Below, piece by piece: positions 1 through 10,766 of a stretch of 64,000 bases of DNA (the stretch's first letter is position 1; every line of letters starts with the position of its first letter). The notes beneath the pieces were generated by a model. It was not told where the DNA came from, did not search any database, and saw nothing but the letters and a program-made list of their open reading frames with translations. A program made the position numbers and the translations under genes. Source of the DNA: Hirsutella rhossiliensis (Eukaryota; Ascomycota; Sordariomycetes; Hypocreales; Ophiocordycipitaceae). The stretch spans positions 8,928,001-8,992,000 of the forward strand of contig NW_025408667.1 of the NCBI RefSeq assembly GCF_020360975.1, written 5' to 3'.

Positions 1-335
1 TAAGATTAATAAGATTACTATACTTTATACGATCTAATATTAAGGATTATAGCTAGGCTTATAATCTAAGGATAGTCTTTATAAGTATATATAGCTACCT
101 ACTTTTGCTCCTTTAAATAAATAGCTTAATAGCTTTTAATATAATTATTATAATCTTTATTATAATCTTATCTTTAATTTTAATTACTTAATTACTTAGT
201 TTTAGCTTATAGTTTATAACCTTTAACTTATTACTAACGTAATATACTTATTATTACTAAGACTATACTTTATTATATCTACTAATATAAACCCCTTAAT
301 AGGTTTATCCCTTAAGAATAATACTAGCCGTTATA
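1..335 (+). repeat. 5' LTR of chromovirus A, partial
   Basis: It matches the last 335 bases of the 466-bp 3' LTR at 7895-8360; the first 131 bases lie outside the window. It ends in GCCGTTATA, the RIP form of a ...GTTACA terminus. Confidence 0.92.
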
Positions 336-479
336 TATTAAAAGCTCTTATTTAATATAATACTATATTACTTTAAGTAATATTATAACTATTAAAAAAC
401 CTATGTAGTAAGCTAGATTAACTTACTCTAGAGCTACTATATCGCCTTAAGATATAATATATAAGATTATTACCTTTTA

Positions 480-1320
480 ATATAAGGTATAGTTACTTAA
501 GAATAAAGGAGGTAATAGTTAAGTTAAGGATATTAAAAAAGTAGTTAAACTAAAATAGCTAGGGCTATTTAATAGTACTTAAGGTATACTTTAAGACTTT
601 CTTACCTAACTTAAGGATTACTATTAGTTTTACCCTATAAAACTCTTAGACTTAGTTAAAAAGGTACTTTATATAGGAAACTATTTATTTAAAACGGTAC
701 TTACTTAGTTTAGACCTATTATAAGGGATTTTCTTAATAACTAACTAGCGCGATAAGATAATAATAAGATAGAGGAAGTCTTTACTAGTTTCTAAGGATT
801 TAAATAAGCTATTATAAAGGTATTTAAAGTAATTAATAAGGAATAAGAAGCTAAATAAAAACTTTAAGAACTTTAATAAAAGATCTTAGTATTAAATTAT
901 ATTATAAAGTTCTATTAAGTTACCTTAAAGCTTAATTAAGATAACGAACCTCTTATATTATAATTTTATATTAGGCTTAAAAAAGAAGTTAAGGATAAGC
1001 TTTATAAGGAAAATCGACGTAATAACCTCTTAAACTATATTACTATAGTAGTATAAATTAATAATAGATAGTATACGCGATACTAAGAAAAGAAATAAGG
1101 AAGAGGAAACTAAAACCTTTCTTATAAAAATAACTTTAATAAACGTACTAACTATAAAAAGAAGCGCGAAACTATTATTACCTATAGTTATATAACTAAC
1201 CTAAGTAAAATAGACTTAAATATAATATAAAATAGTAAAGAAAAGTATTTTAACTATAGGAAACTTAAATATTAGTTTAAAGAATATATATAACCTTATA
1301 AGGAGAAGAAAACCTACTAA
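480..1320 (+). pseudogene. gag relic of chromovirus A with degraded zinc knuckle
   Basis: This is the capsid/nucleocapsid region of element A, aligned with the same region of C (27369-28160) and D (47880-48700). The only firm motif is the CCHC nucleocapsid knuckle at about 1246-1302. Its cysteine codons now read TAT, the histidine codon also reads TAT, and a glutamine codon reads TAA, all G-to-A or C-to-T changes in TpG/CpA context. Many further TAA/TAG stops make it non-coding. The N-terminal border is not determined. Confidence 0.6.
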
Positions 1321-2238
1321 GTACTAGCCTTAAAAGGTAAGAAATACCTAAACGCTATTAATAGATAAGAACTAAAGTATAAACTCCTAAGTTAAACTAT
1401 ATACTATAACGATAAATATATAGTATACTTAAGCGATAAAAACGGTACTAGATAATTCTTAAAGCTATTAAAGAAGACCCTTATAATAATATAATAAAGG
1501 GATCTTAAAATATAAAAATAAGTTAAATTTATAAAACTAAAATACCTTTATCTTAAAGAAGTTTTTTAAGACTAGATTAAGAAGAATAGTAAACGATTCT
1601 AGGAAGATATATAAAATAAAAATTAATAATAATAATAAGTAGTCTAAAAATAATATAATAAAAAAGATATAAATATAGCTATTATACTTATAAAACTTAG
1701 ATAATAACTTAAGGAGGAATAATAAAGTATTAATAATATAAGCTTTAAAGAATAAGAAATACTTAAAGAAATAAAAGATAAGAACGAATTTATACTATTA
1801 CCCTTACTATAAAAGGAAAATACTATAACTAAAGAATATACTTTATACTTTAAAGAATTTAAAGAAATACTTAAAATTAGAACCTAATAAATACCTTAAA
1901 TTCTTATAGAAAACTAATAAGCTATATTAATTTAGTATTAACTAGTACTATATAAAAGAAACTATACTATAGCTATTACTATAATTAATATATATATAGC
2001 TTTATAATAAGAATAGTAACTATAAAGAGAATTTAAAGATAACTTATAAATACTACTTACTTATAAGTATTATAAGTATATTTTATAGATGTTATATATT
2101 TACCTACATTATATAATATACTTCTAGATAAAGGTATAATATAATACCTTCTTATTTAAGTTTAAAGGATTAGTACTTTCGAAACCCTACTTAAGTATAA
2201 AACTAAACTACTAGAAAATCGATTAATACTACTTAAAT

Positions 2239-3630
2239 TCTCGCGAAGAGTAATATAAGAAGTATATATAAAATATACGAAGGTAAAATTAAAAGTAAGG
2301 GGTCGGATAGGCAGGGCAGAGGGATTTAATTCTTATAGGAGCAGTAATAAAGGTAAGGGAGTAATTATTATATTGCCTTAATTATCCTTCTTTCCTCTAT
2401 CTAACGCCCCTATTTATACCCGTCTAGCATCTTAATTAATAAAGAAGATCCTACTTAAAGAAGCTACTAATATCCTTTTAACTACCGAGCTTTTTACCGG
2501 TTTTTTCCTTCCTTTACAGCCGTTTCCAGTATATCCGTCTTATCTCTCGCTACTTTATACTTTCCCTTATGCCCCTACCCTCTTTTTTATACCTCTTTTT
2601 AGCTCCTTCTTCTATACTAGGTGTTTTTAGCTTCCTTAGTCCCTCTTACTAAGGGATATCTTCGAGAACTACGAAATTAGGCTACGCTTCGCGATATACC
2701 CCCTTAGCTATAGCCTGCCCTTATAGTAAGGGCATAGCTAATACGGCTTTAGGCTAGTAAGCGTATAGAGGAGGTTCTTAGCTCTATACTTCTCCCTTTA
2801 CTTAAGGAAAGCAGGGGCCCTTTCGGGTCCCTAGGCTCTTTTAGACCTACTTAAGGAAAAGGGGCCTAAATAGGGGAAAGTCCTATAAGAAAGGGGGCCT
2901 TCTTTAAAGGGAAAAACCTAATTAAATCTATACGAGCCCGTAGCTCCTTTACCTACTTATCCAAATCTTAGGGCTCTATAAGAATCGTCCTATAGACCGT
3001 AGGGATAGTAGAGGAGTCGATTTTCGTTATCGTTATAAGGAAAGGTAGAAAAGTCGGTTAAAAATTAGCTTTTCTAGTAAGAGGGGTAAAAGGAAGCTAT
3101 AAGGGATATAAGAAAAGTGCCTTTTATAGTAGCTAGAAGGTATAGGAATACTATTCCTCCCGGGCTTATAACTCTCGCGAAGATAGATATAAAAAATATA
3201 TATAAAATATATAAAGGTAAAATTAAAAGTAAGGGGTCGGATAGGTAGGGTAGAGGGATTTAATTCTTATAGGAGCAGCAATAAAGGTAGGGGAGTAATT
3301 GTTATATTGCCTTAATTATCCTTCTTTCCTCTATCTAACGCCCCTATTTATACCCGTCTAGCATCTTAATTAATAAAGAAGATCCTACTTAAAGAAGCTA
3401 CTAATATCCTTTTAACTACCGAGCTTTTTACTAGTTTTTTCCTTCCTTTATAGCCGTTTCCGGTATATCCGTCTTATCTCTTACTACTTATAATTCCCCT
3501 TATACCCCTACTCTCCTTCCTATACCTTCTTTTTAGCTCCTTCTTCTATACTAGGTGTTTTTAGCTTCCTTAGTCCCTCTTACTAAGGGATATCTTTAAG
3601 AACTACGAAATCAGGCTATGCTTCGCGATA
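2239..3630 (-). mobile_element. copia-family element with large internal deletion (copia-0)
   Basis: Two 458-bp LTRs (2239-2696 and 3173-3630, minus orientation) flank only 476 bp of internal sequence. The primer-binding site is at 3156-3172, next to the right LTR. The internal part joins the 3'-terminal pol-to-purine-tract sequence to the gag leader at about 2933, so gag and pol are essentially gone compared with the about 6.3-kb copia-1. The left flank is chromovirus A (TAAAT) and the right flank is MULE-like sequence (TATAT), so no matching target duplication is seen. This suggests a later rearrangement on the right side. Confidence 0.85.
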
Positions 3631-4570
3631 TATATAGCTACTAGTATCCCTCTACTTTCTTTAAGTTAATAAAGCTAAAGGCGAAGTTAGCTAAGGACTT
3701 TTAGTTAGTAACTCTAGTAACCTAGAAAAGGAAGAGACTAAAGCGGTTAGTTTTATATATATTATCGAGGCTAAGAACCTTAGGGAAACGTTTCTATATC
3801 TTTTAATACTATAGATAGGTCTATAATACGCCTTAAATCTTATTTTTATCGAATAGGTCGAATTAAACGTAATAAGGAAGATCGCTTACTTAAAGATACT
3901 ATAAAAACGCTTATTTTACTATTATACCGCTAAGAGTTTTAAAACGGATCTTTTAGTAGTTGTTATAGATATCTTTAATATAAAAGAACGCTATTAAAGG
4001 TTTAGCTTTACGTAAGATAGTTAATATCTCTCGAGCTAATAGTGCTTTATATTAAGAGAGGTTCCGCTTAAGAGCTTACTATATATTAGTCCGCCGGCGA
4101 TAAATATTATATATAGAGGGATTAAGGGAAGGCCTATAGTTATAGCGATCCTTAGTAATATAAAAATCCTACTTCTAAGCTTCCTCGTTACGTAACGCTA
4201 TTATAACGAGGCGGAAGGGGCAGTTAAGCTTTTAAGTAAAAGATTTATATAGCCTAGTACTTAAAGAAGCTCGCCGCGGGCCACGATTATATATAAAGAG
4301 GAGTCGTATTATAATAGAGACCCTATTAATATCTCGCTTATATATACTTAACCGCTTAATAACCGCGGCGCTGTTCTTATAAAGGAAGCCTTAGATAAAG
4401 TTATATACCTCGTCGTAGGTTTCGAAGCCTAGGGAAGGCGGTAAGAGCGGGATCGTGTCTTTACGTTCTTAGTAGGCATCGCGGGCATTATAGGTATTAT
4501 CTAACGTATTAAGGTAGGAGAGAAAGGGGTCTATCGTAGCGCTAGTAATAGCTTTAAATTTAGTATATAT
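3631..4570 (-). pseudogene. MULE transposase N-terminal (FAR1-like) remnant
   Basis: On the minus strand, one frame starting near 4560 reads as the zinc-cluster FAR1-like DNA-binding N-terminus of Mutator-like transposases of the Hop/MULE type. In order I see a GFETYDEVYNFI-like stretch, a YNRGGxR-like segment (Cys now Tyr), KLNCPFRLVITALR, then KDRYNYRPSLNPSIYNIYRR, the RIP form of the HNHxPSxxPxxHxxHR signature. Stops are TAA/TAG in place of CAA/CAG/TGG. The DDE catalytic core and the terminal inverted repeats are not seen, so this is a fragment. It sits between copia-0 and the resumed pol of chromovirus A. Confidence 0.65.
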
Positions 4571-4660
4571 ATATAGGTTATATATATATAGGTTATATAT
4601 ATATAGGTTATATATATATAGGTTATATATATAGGTTATATATATATATAGGCGGGCGTA
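4560..4660. repeat. AT-rich minisatellite
   Basis: About five to six tandem copies of a unit of the form ATATATAGGTT, with variable (TA)n length, followed by a G-rich stretch (GGCGGGCGTAGGCGTAGG). It lies upstream of the MULE reading frame. Confidence 0.8.
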
Positions 4661-4787
4661 GGCGTAGGTACGGGTATTTAAGCGGTATAAGTACTTACTA
4701 AGCGCGCGTAGTATAAATAGGCGGGGCGGGCTAGCTTTAGTATATATCTTAAAAATAGGTTAAGTATATAAATAGTAATATACTATT

Positions 4788-7130
4788 ATATAAATAGTAA
4801 TACTTATAAATAATTAATAATATCCTATATAAATACTTAGATATCTTTATAGTAGTATACTTAGATAATATCCTAATCTTCTTAGAAATATTAGAAATAT
4901 ATAAGGAATATATTTATAAGGTACTTTATTTACTTTAAAATATAAAGTTACTAGTTAAACTAAAGAATAGTAAGTTCTATATATAGGAAGTAGACTTCCT
5001 TAAATATACGATCTTACTAAGAGAGATATAAATATAATAAGATAAGATTAACTTAGTTTAAGAATAGCTAATACTAAAGAACGTTAAGGATATATAAAGT
5101 TTCCTAAGATTTACGAATTACTACTAACGATTTATTAAAGATTTCGGATAGATTATAATACTACTATATAACTTAATAAAGAAGGAAAAAGGATTTATAT
5201 AAGACGATAAAGCTAATAAATCTTTTAAATATATTAAGACTATAATTATATAAGAACTAGTCTTAACTACCTTTAATCTAAAATAATAAATTAAACTTAA
5301 ACCTAATATATTAAACTTTACTTTAAGAGTATAAATCGGATAAAAAGATAATAAAGAAAAACTACGACCGATTATATTTTATTTAAAGAAGCTATATAGT
5401 ATAGAACTTAATTACTTTATTTATAATAAAGAATTCCTTATAATTATTTAAGCTTTTAAGGAACTTTTATACTACCTTTTTAAAAGTAAGTATAAAGTTA
5501 AGGTTTATATAGATTATAAAAATATCTTATACTTTATAATAATATAATAGTTAAATAGATAATAGATCCAATAAGCTAAATACTTATTAGAATTTAACTA
5601 TAAAATAATTTATAAAAAGGAAATAGAAAATAGTCGAGCTAATACCCTTAGTTAATAAAGTAACTATAATATAAAGGCACTTATAGTAAAAGGATAGCTC
5701 TTAGAAATTAACGAAAACTAGAATTACTAGTAATAATAGCTAAATATAATATTTAAAGTATAACCTAATAACTTAATATACTAAAAGATCCTAAAATAAA
5801 TAAAAGAATATAAAGTACTAAATAGATATAATATAGGATATTTAAAAGGTTTAATATATAAAAATAAAATCTAGATACTATTAAAATTATAAGATACAGT
5901 TATATAAGATATATATAAATATCTAATATATAGATACTAAGGAATCTAAAGAATAATAAAACGGATTAAATAATAATATAACTTCTTATAGCTTAAAGAA
6001 GTAGTATAATAAGTTATTAAAGAATATAAACTTTATATATAAAGTAAAGCTAAATAATATAAACTATATAAAGAATTATAACCGCTACTAGTACTAGAAA
6101 AACTATAGGATTTAATAGATTTTAACTATATTATAAAGCTATTATTATTAAAAGAACTTATAACTAACGTTAAGTATAATAGTATATTCGTTATTACTAA
6201 GAGACTAATAAAGTATAGATACTTCTTACTATATAAAGAAGTAAGTAATATAAAAGAGCTAGTATATATATTCCTATAAATAATTATTAGTAATTATAAA
6301 ACTATTAAATAAGATTATCTTTAATAAAGAAAGTATATTTATAGCTAAGTTTTAATAAGCTCTTATAGTATAATTAAGGACTAAATATAAGCTTAGTATA
6401 GCTTATTACCTATTAATAAATAGATAAATAAAACGACTTAACTAAACACTTAAATAATATTTATAATACTATATTAGCTATAAATAAAACAATTAAGTTA
6501 AATAGCTATTAATAGCGTAACTAGCTTATAATAGCTTAGTTATAGAAATAACTAAGCTCTAATTAGTATATATTAATTATAGATATAACCTAGAAGTATT
6601 TAAGGTTATTTAATAAGGACTATAAGCGGAATAAGCGATACTATAAGTAGATTAGCTATAAAAAATATATAAAGAAATATAATAAAAACTTTAATTCGTT
6701 AAAGAACGAATATCTACTTATTATAATCGGAAATAACTATAGGGACTAATCTTTTAAGAAGGAGATATAGTCTACCTTATATAACGAAATATTAAAATAA
6801 AACGACTAAGTAATAAATTAGATTTTAAGAAACTTAGACTATTTAAGGTTAAGAAAGCTATTTTAAAAGTTAACTATTAACTTTCGCTATTAATAATAAT
6901 ATAGATATACCTAATATTTTATATCTTATTAGTAAAACTAGCGCTATAAAACGCTAAACTATAAGAAAAAATTAAAGTAGAATAAATACTAAATATAAGA
7001 AAATAAGGTTAGTAATAAGAGTGCCTTATTAAGTAAAAGGGATATAAACTAAAGGAAAATACCTAGGAACTACTTAAGTACTTAACTTATTATAGCTCTT
7101 TACTTTAATAATTTTACTAGAAGGTTTAAA
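4788..7130 (+). pseudogene. pol 3' part of chromovirus A: RT end, RNase H, integrase, chromodomain
   Basis: Alignment with C and D resumes at about 4788, in the second half of reverse transcriptase, with the YxDD box reading Y-L-D-N. RNase H follows at about 5230-5660. The integrase begins with its HHCC zinc finger at about 5890-6080, histidines and cysteines now tyrosine. The DDE core follows, and a chromodomain near 6975-7110 resembles VKWKGY...E.TWE with both tryptophans turned to stops. The first half of RT and the protease are missing. This is a dead copy; a polyprotein that once copied and integrated the element is inferred from family knowledge. Confidence 0.85.
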
Positions 7131-7500
7131 AGGGATTAAAGGACTAAGATCTATAAACTCCTTACTAATACTAAATAAGGACTAATTTACTTTATTATAA
7201 ACGCTTAATAATTATAAGCTATTTACTACCTAATACTTATATATATTAAGCGTAGGTAAAACGCTATCCTTAGTATTTACTTTTTAAATACTATAATAAA
7301 ATAACCTAGAACTCTTTTCCTTTATATAATTCTAAATTTTTTAGATATAAGCTAAACGATTAATAGCGATAGATATTTACGACTAAAGGTTTATAAGCTA
7401 TACTTAAAGCTCTAATAAAGCTTCCTTAGCTTCCTCCTTTTTAAAATATAGCCTATACTACTCTATTAATAGTTTAGTTATTAAAAGAAATATATTACCT
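7110..7500 (-). pseudogene. antisense reading frame 3' of the chromodomain (A variant)
   Basis: On the strand opposite to pol, one frame stays open except for RIP-type stops. It reads as a helical, charged segment (FKKEEAKEALLEL, then an isoleucine/leucine-rich stretch, then IKEKSSRLFYYSI) running toward the chromodomain. C and D carry a different sequence at the same place with the same design: a KEEE-rich helix, a basic segment, then an acidic serine-rich tail. I do not recognise a named family. See the finding on antisense frames. Confidence 0.45.
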
Positions 7501-7894
7501 ACTATATATAAAAAGAATTAAAAGATACTTATAAGAAAAACCTATTAAAATACTATTATAATAAGGACGACTACTAGTAATATAATTATTATAGCGTAAA
7601 GAATTTTTAACTATTTAATAATTTATCTTCTTTACCTTAAAGTATTAAGTATATAGTATATTAGTAGGATCTTTACTTAAGTCGATATATTTATTAAGAG
7701 TAGCGCGCTTAAAGGCTTTTTAAGAACGAATTTTTAGTATATAACTAGATATACTATTAGTAGTATATCTTAAAAGGATAAAGAAATAAGGAATAATATA
7801 CTTATATATAATATAATAAGGGTATATTTATATATAGTAGCTAAGGTAGTTATAGTAAGTCTTATAAATAAGACTAAAAGGAAAAAAGATATTA

Positions 7895-8360
7895 TATTAT
7901 AACTATAGCTACTAAGCCGCTAATAGTTAACTACGTTAAGTATATAATATAGTTTAATAGATAAATAGTTAGTATAACTATTTAATAGATATAAGATTAA
8001 GGGGATTATAAAGATCTAAGTAATCTAAGATTAATAAGATTACTACGCTCTATATAATCTAATATTAAGGATTATAGCTAGGCCTATAATCTAAGGGTAG
8101 TCTTTATAGGTATATATAGCTACTTACTTTTACTCCTTTAAATAGATAGCTCGATAGCTTTTAATATAATTATTACGATCTTTATTATAATCTTATCTTT
8201 TATTCTAATTACTTAATTACTTAGTTATAGCGTATAGTCTATAACTTCTAACTTATTACTAATATAATATACTTATTATTACTTAGACTATACTTTATTA
8301 TATCTATTAATATAGACCCCTTAATAGGTTTATCCCTTAAGAATAATACTAGCCGTTATA
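7895..8360 (+). repeat. 3' LTR of chromovirus A
   Basis: 466 bp, starting TATTATAACTATAG and ending GCCGTTATA, the RIP forms of TG...CA. It is preceded by the purine tract AAAAGGAAAAAAGA and followed by CTTAT. Confidence 0.93.
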
Positions 8361-8803
8361 CTTATAGACCTCTTTAATAAGGGATTTATTAAGGCTAGCT
8401 CTTTTAAAGTAGCGGCTTTAATCCTATTTATATAAAAGCTAAGGGGGGGACTTTACTTCTATATAGACTACTAAGCGTTAAACGTAATTATACGCCTAGA
8501 CCGGTACCCCCTCCTACTTATAAGAGAGACCCTTTATAACCTAATAAAGGTAAAGTAGTTTATAAAGCTTAACGTTATCTAAACGTTCTGTAAGGTATAA
8601 ATAGTATATAAGGAGGAGTAAAAGATAGCGTTCTATATAAGATATAGCTTATTTAAGTAGATAGTTACCCCCTTTAACTTAGTAGGTACCCTAGCTATAT
8701 TTTAACGTTATATTAACTAAGTACTTAAGGGTTCCCTTAATAAGTTTACGTTTATATATATAGATAATATTCTTATCTATTTAAGTAGGAGCTATAAAGA
8801 CTA
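8361..8803 (+). pseudogene. reverse transcriptase of chromovirus B, first part
   Basis: In one frame this reads as the fingers/palm of Ty3/gypsy RT: KPxGGLRFY, then DYxALNVI at about 8466, PLPLIRET, KLDVIQTFCK-like, and the catalytic box YIDNILIY at about 8752-8782 (YxDD with Asp now Asn). It is interrupted on the left by chromovirus A and on the right by the pogo-type transposon, and resumes at 10767 without loss. Stops are of RIP type. E is a second copy of this family, on the minus strand. Confidence 0.85.
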
Positions 8804-8849
8804 CCATGCCCCACCCCCCTTTCGGTAACACCCACCTTTCGGTAGCGCA
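8804..8849 (+). repeat. left terminal inverted repeat of the pogo-type element
   Basis: 46 bp, starting CCATGCCCCACCCCC, identical to the reverse complement of 10719-10764. It contains two direct copies of CCTTTCGGTA spaced 19 bp apart, plausible tandem transposase binding sites. Confidence 0.95.
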
Positions 8850-9076
8850 ATTGAAAAATTCTCCACCAAAAGTCTACCATTTGAACTACATGAAATATCT
8901 GGGAATGGCTTCCTCAGCCACCAAAGCTTCACTGAGAGTCATGAACCGTCTGTTCGGGTTCGGAATTGCTCTCCTCTTCTTGCCTCTCTGCAGCCGGGCC
9001 ACTTCTTCCTCTAGCTTCGCGATTCTGTTGCTGTGCTCGGCAAGCGTCTGTTCTTGGGCTTCAAAGCCTCTAGCTA

Positions 9077-10480
9077 TCACGGCGTATCGTCTCCGGGTGC
9101 CAGGAGTCTTGTTCTTTCCGAAATCGCGAATCTGGCGGCTGTTTCTTGGCGTATCATCAGAACCCAAAATAGCGCGGACTTTGGAGACGTCTCTACAATG
9201 TCCGCGTGAATTTCTGGATGCCGCAATGCCTTGGATCGTGAGATCGGCCAATTCCCAGTGACCCTCCAGCCGGACAATATATTCTTTGCCGTCATTCCAA
9301 CCTCGCGCGCTTTAGCATATGCCCGTATAAAATTGACCTTATGAACAGGCGCAGAATCGGTCAAACAGGTCAATTTCTGAAGTTCTTTCCGGTAAGCTGC
9401 CTTGGAGGCATTGAATACACCGTTATCTAACGGCTGGAGGCCATGAGCAGTGGGCAGGAAGGTAACAGCAATAAACGTTGTTCAAAAGCATGTGGCCATC
9501 CATGCATCCTGGTCTCGGTTAACAGTAATTCCTACAGAGGTGGATAAAGAAACGCACCGTTGCATGACTTCCATGTCCATCTAATATGATCAGTCTAGCA
9601 TCTGAGGCATCGGCTGGTCGCGTCTGGGGCAAATAGACCCTCTCAAGCCACTCAATAGCGATATGGTTGTCCGTCCATCCGTTGGGCGACGTTATGTAAT
9701 GCCAGTCGGCTATTTTGCCGAATTCCGTCAAGAACCACTGTTTCTGAAGCTCTTTGCCCTTAAAGATAATGCCAGGGTAAGGACACGGCCGTCCGCGGTG
9801 ATAGCTTCAATAAATGAGGTCCAGTTGCGGGACTGTGGCCCTTTCAGAAGGGCCTTCCGTTTTGGGTCTGCACTCCCAACCACAAGACTATCCAAACCTG
9901 GCAAAAGAGTCTGGTTAGTAAAAGTAATGAAAGACAAGCCAAATACTCACCAAAGCCAGACATAATACCGCCTTCGTCAACATTCACGGTATTTTCTGGT
10001 TTAATCCATCCATACTCCTTTTCCTGATATCGAAGAACCAGTGAACCGCCCGAGGCGTAAAAGCATTAAATCGGTTAGCTTCCTGACGTCTCCCACGCTT
10101 GTTCTTGATGTCCGGATGGCGATTGATGAATTTAGAGACCCAGTTGCGCCCCACTGTCCGCTCGTTGTTCAGTTGCTTTATAAGAGCCTCCACACATGCG
10201 CGGATCTGACTGTGGGAGGAGCATAGCCGAGAGACTCTTGGCGGAGGATCCAAGAAACCAAGCGAGCTTCCTGAGACTTACTCAAGAGTTGACGAGGCTG
10301 GATCTGATCAGCCAGGGCTACCTGGCCTTTGAGTCTGTCGGAAATAGACTGCTGAGGTATGTCATACTTTTGGGCGGCGCGGTACTGCGACAAGCCGTTT
10401 TTTGTGACATCAATTATCGCATTAGCCATAATATCCTCCGTATAAATACGTCGAGGCCGCTTTAAGGTTATTTTGGTCAT
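9077..10480 (-). pseudogene. pogo/Fot-type transposase, frameshifted
   Basis: Read from 10480 downward: an N-terminal psq helix-turn-helix (MTKITLKRPRRIYTEDIM...YDIPQQSISDRL), a CENP-B type HTH (GRNWVSKFINRHPDIKNKRGR), then a DDE endonuclease core. The three catalytic aspartates lie in NVDEGGIM (about 9978-9990), LIILDGHGSH (about 9571-9600) and LQPLDNGVF (about 9410-9440). The family lines GWTDN and PQSRNWTSFIEAITADG are also present. Breaks: apparent one-base deletions near 10220 (GYAP/SHSQIR), near 10025 (WFFD/YQEKEYG) and near 9778 (RVLT/PGIIFKG), an in-frame TGA near 9482, and loss of frame between 9519 and 9480. A short intron at 9898-9950 rejoins the frame after the first catalytic Asp. 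The C-terminal region runs to about 9077 and a further overlapping frame to 8886. Confidence 0.88.
9898..9950 (-). other. predicted spliceosomal intron in the transposase
   Basis: On the minus strand it starts GTGAGT, has the branch-point consensus TACTAAC and ends CAG, 53 nt in all. Removing it joins ...IMSGFG to LDSLVVGSAD in one frame, the continuity expected in pogo/Fot transposases. Confidence 0.75.
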
Positions 10481-10718
10481 GTGGTGGAGGAATAACGAGA
10501 AGAATCATCGTCAGGAGGCGGAAGGAGATTAGGGGTTGGATGGTAATTTCGCGTGCAAGGTACGCACAGGCCGCAGACCCTGTACAAACATTCAACCATC
10601 GAAAAGTAGAATTCAATCAATCCACTATCTACTCCAAGTGACGGCTTGTGAATATCTTCAAAGCTGGCTGGAATCCGTGTAAGTGAAATTGATGGTTTTT
10701 GGTGGGGATATTTTCTAA

Positions 10719-10764
10719 TGCGCTACCGAAAGGTGGGTGTTACCGAAAGGGGGGTGGGGCATGG
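10719..10764 (-). repeat. right terminal inverted repeat of the pogo-type element
   Basis: The perfect 46-bp inverted partner of 8804-8849, followed by the TA target duplication. Confidence 0.95.
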
Positions 10765-10766
10765 TA

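Larger units (their letters stand above)
1..8360 (+). mobile_element. Ty3/gypsy chromovirus A (5' end cut by window)
   Basis: A RIP-degraded LTR retrotransposon of the same family as C and D. The order on the plus strand is partial 5' LTR, gag, pol (reverse transcriptase, RNase H, integrase, chromodomain) and 3' LTR. The stretch aligned to D is continuous up to about 2238. Between 2239 and about 4787 the region equivalent to the protease and the first half of reverse transcriptase is missing and is replaced by a copia derivative and a MULE fragment. The right end is followed by CTTAT, the expected 5-bp target duplication, but the left copy is outside the window. The right flank reads as reverse transcriptase of chromovirus B, so A inserted into B. 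CpA/TpG is nearly absent throughout. Confidence 0.9.
8804..10764 (-). mobile_element. pogo/Fot-type Tc1-mariner DNA transposon
   Basis: A 1961-bp element bounded by perfect 46-bp terminal inverted repeats and a TA target duplication (8802-8803 and 10765-10766). It lies within the reverse transcriptase of chromovirus B and can be excised on paper to restore that frame. CpA and TpG occur at ordinary frequency, in sharp contrast to both flanks, so it has escaped RIP and is the youngest or nearly youngest insertion here. It encodes one pogo-superfamily transposase on the minus strand, broken by several single-base frameshifts. It may be a decayed copy, or a live family copy with sequencing indels. 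Confidence 0.95.

Noticed and set aside
4560..4660. CRISPR-like array
   Set aside because: The repeats are contiguous AT-rich units without unique spacers; a minisatellite in a fungal sequence.
8806..9261. Open frame of 151 codons on the plus strand inside the pogo-type element
   Set aside because: It is the opposite-strand shadow of the transposase C-terminus and starts within the terminal inverted repeat.
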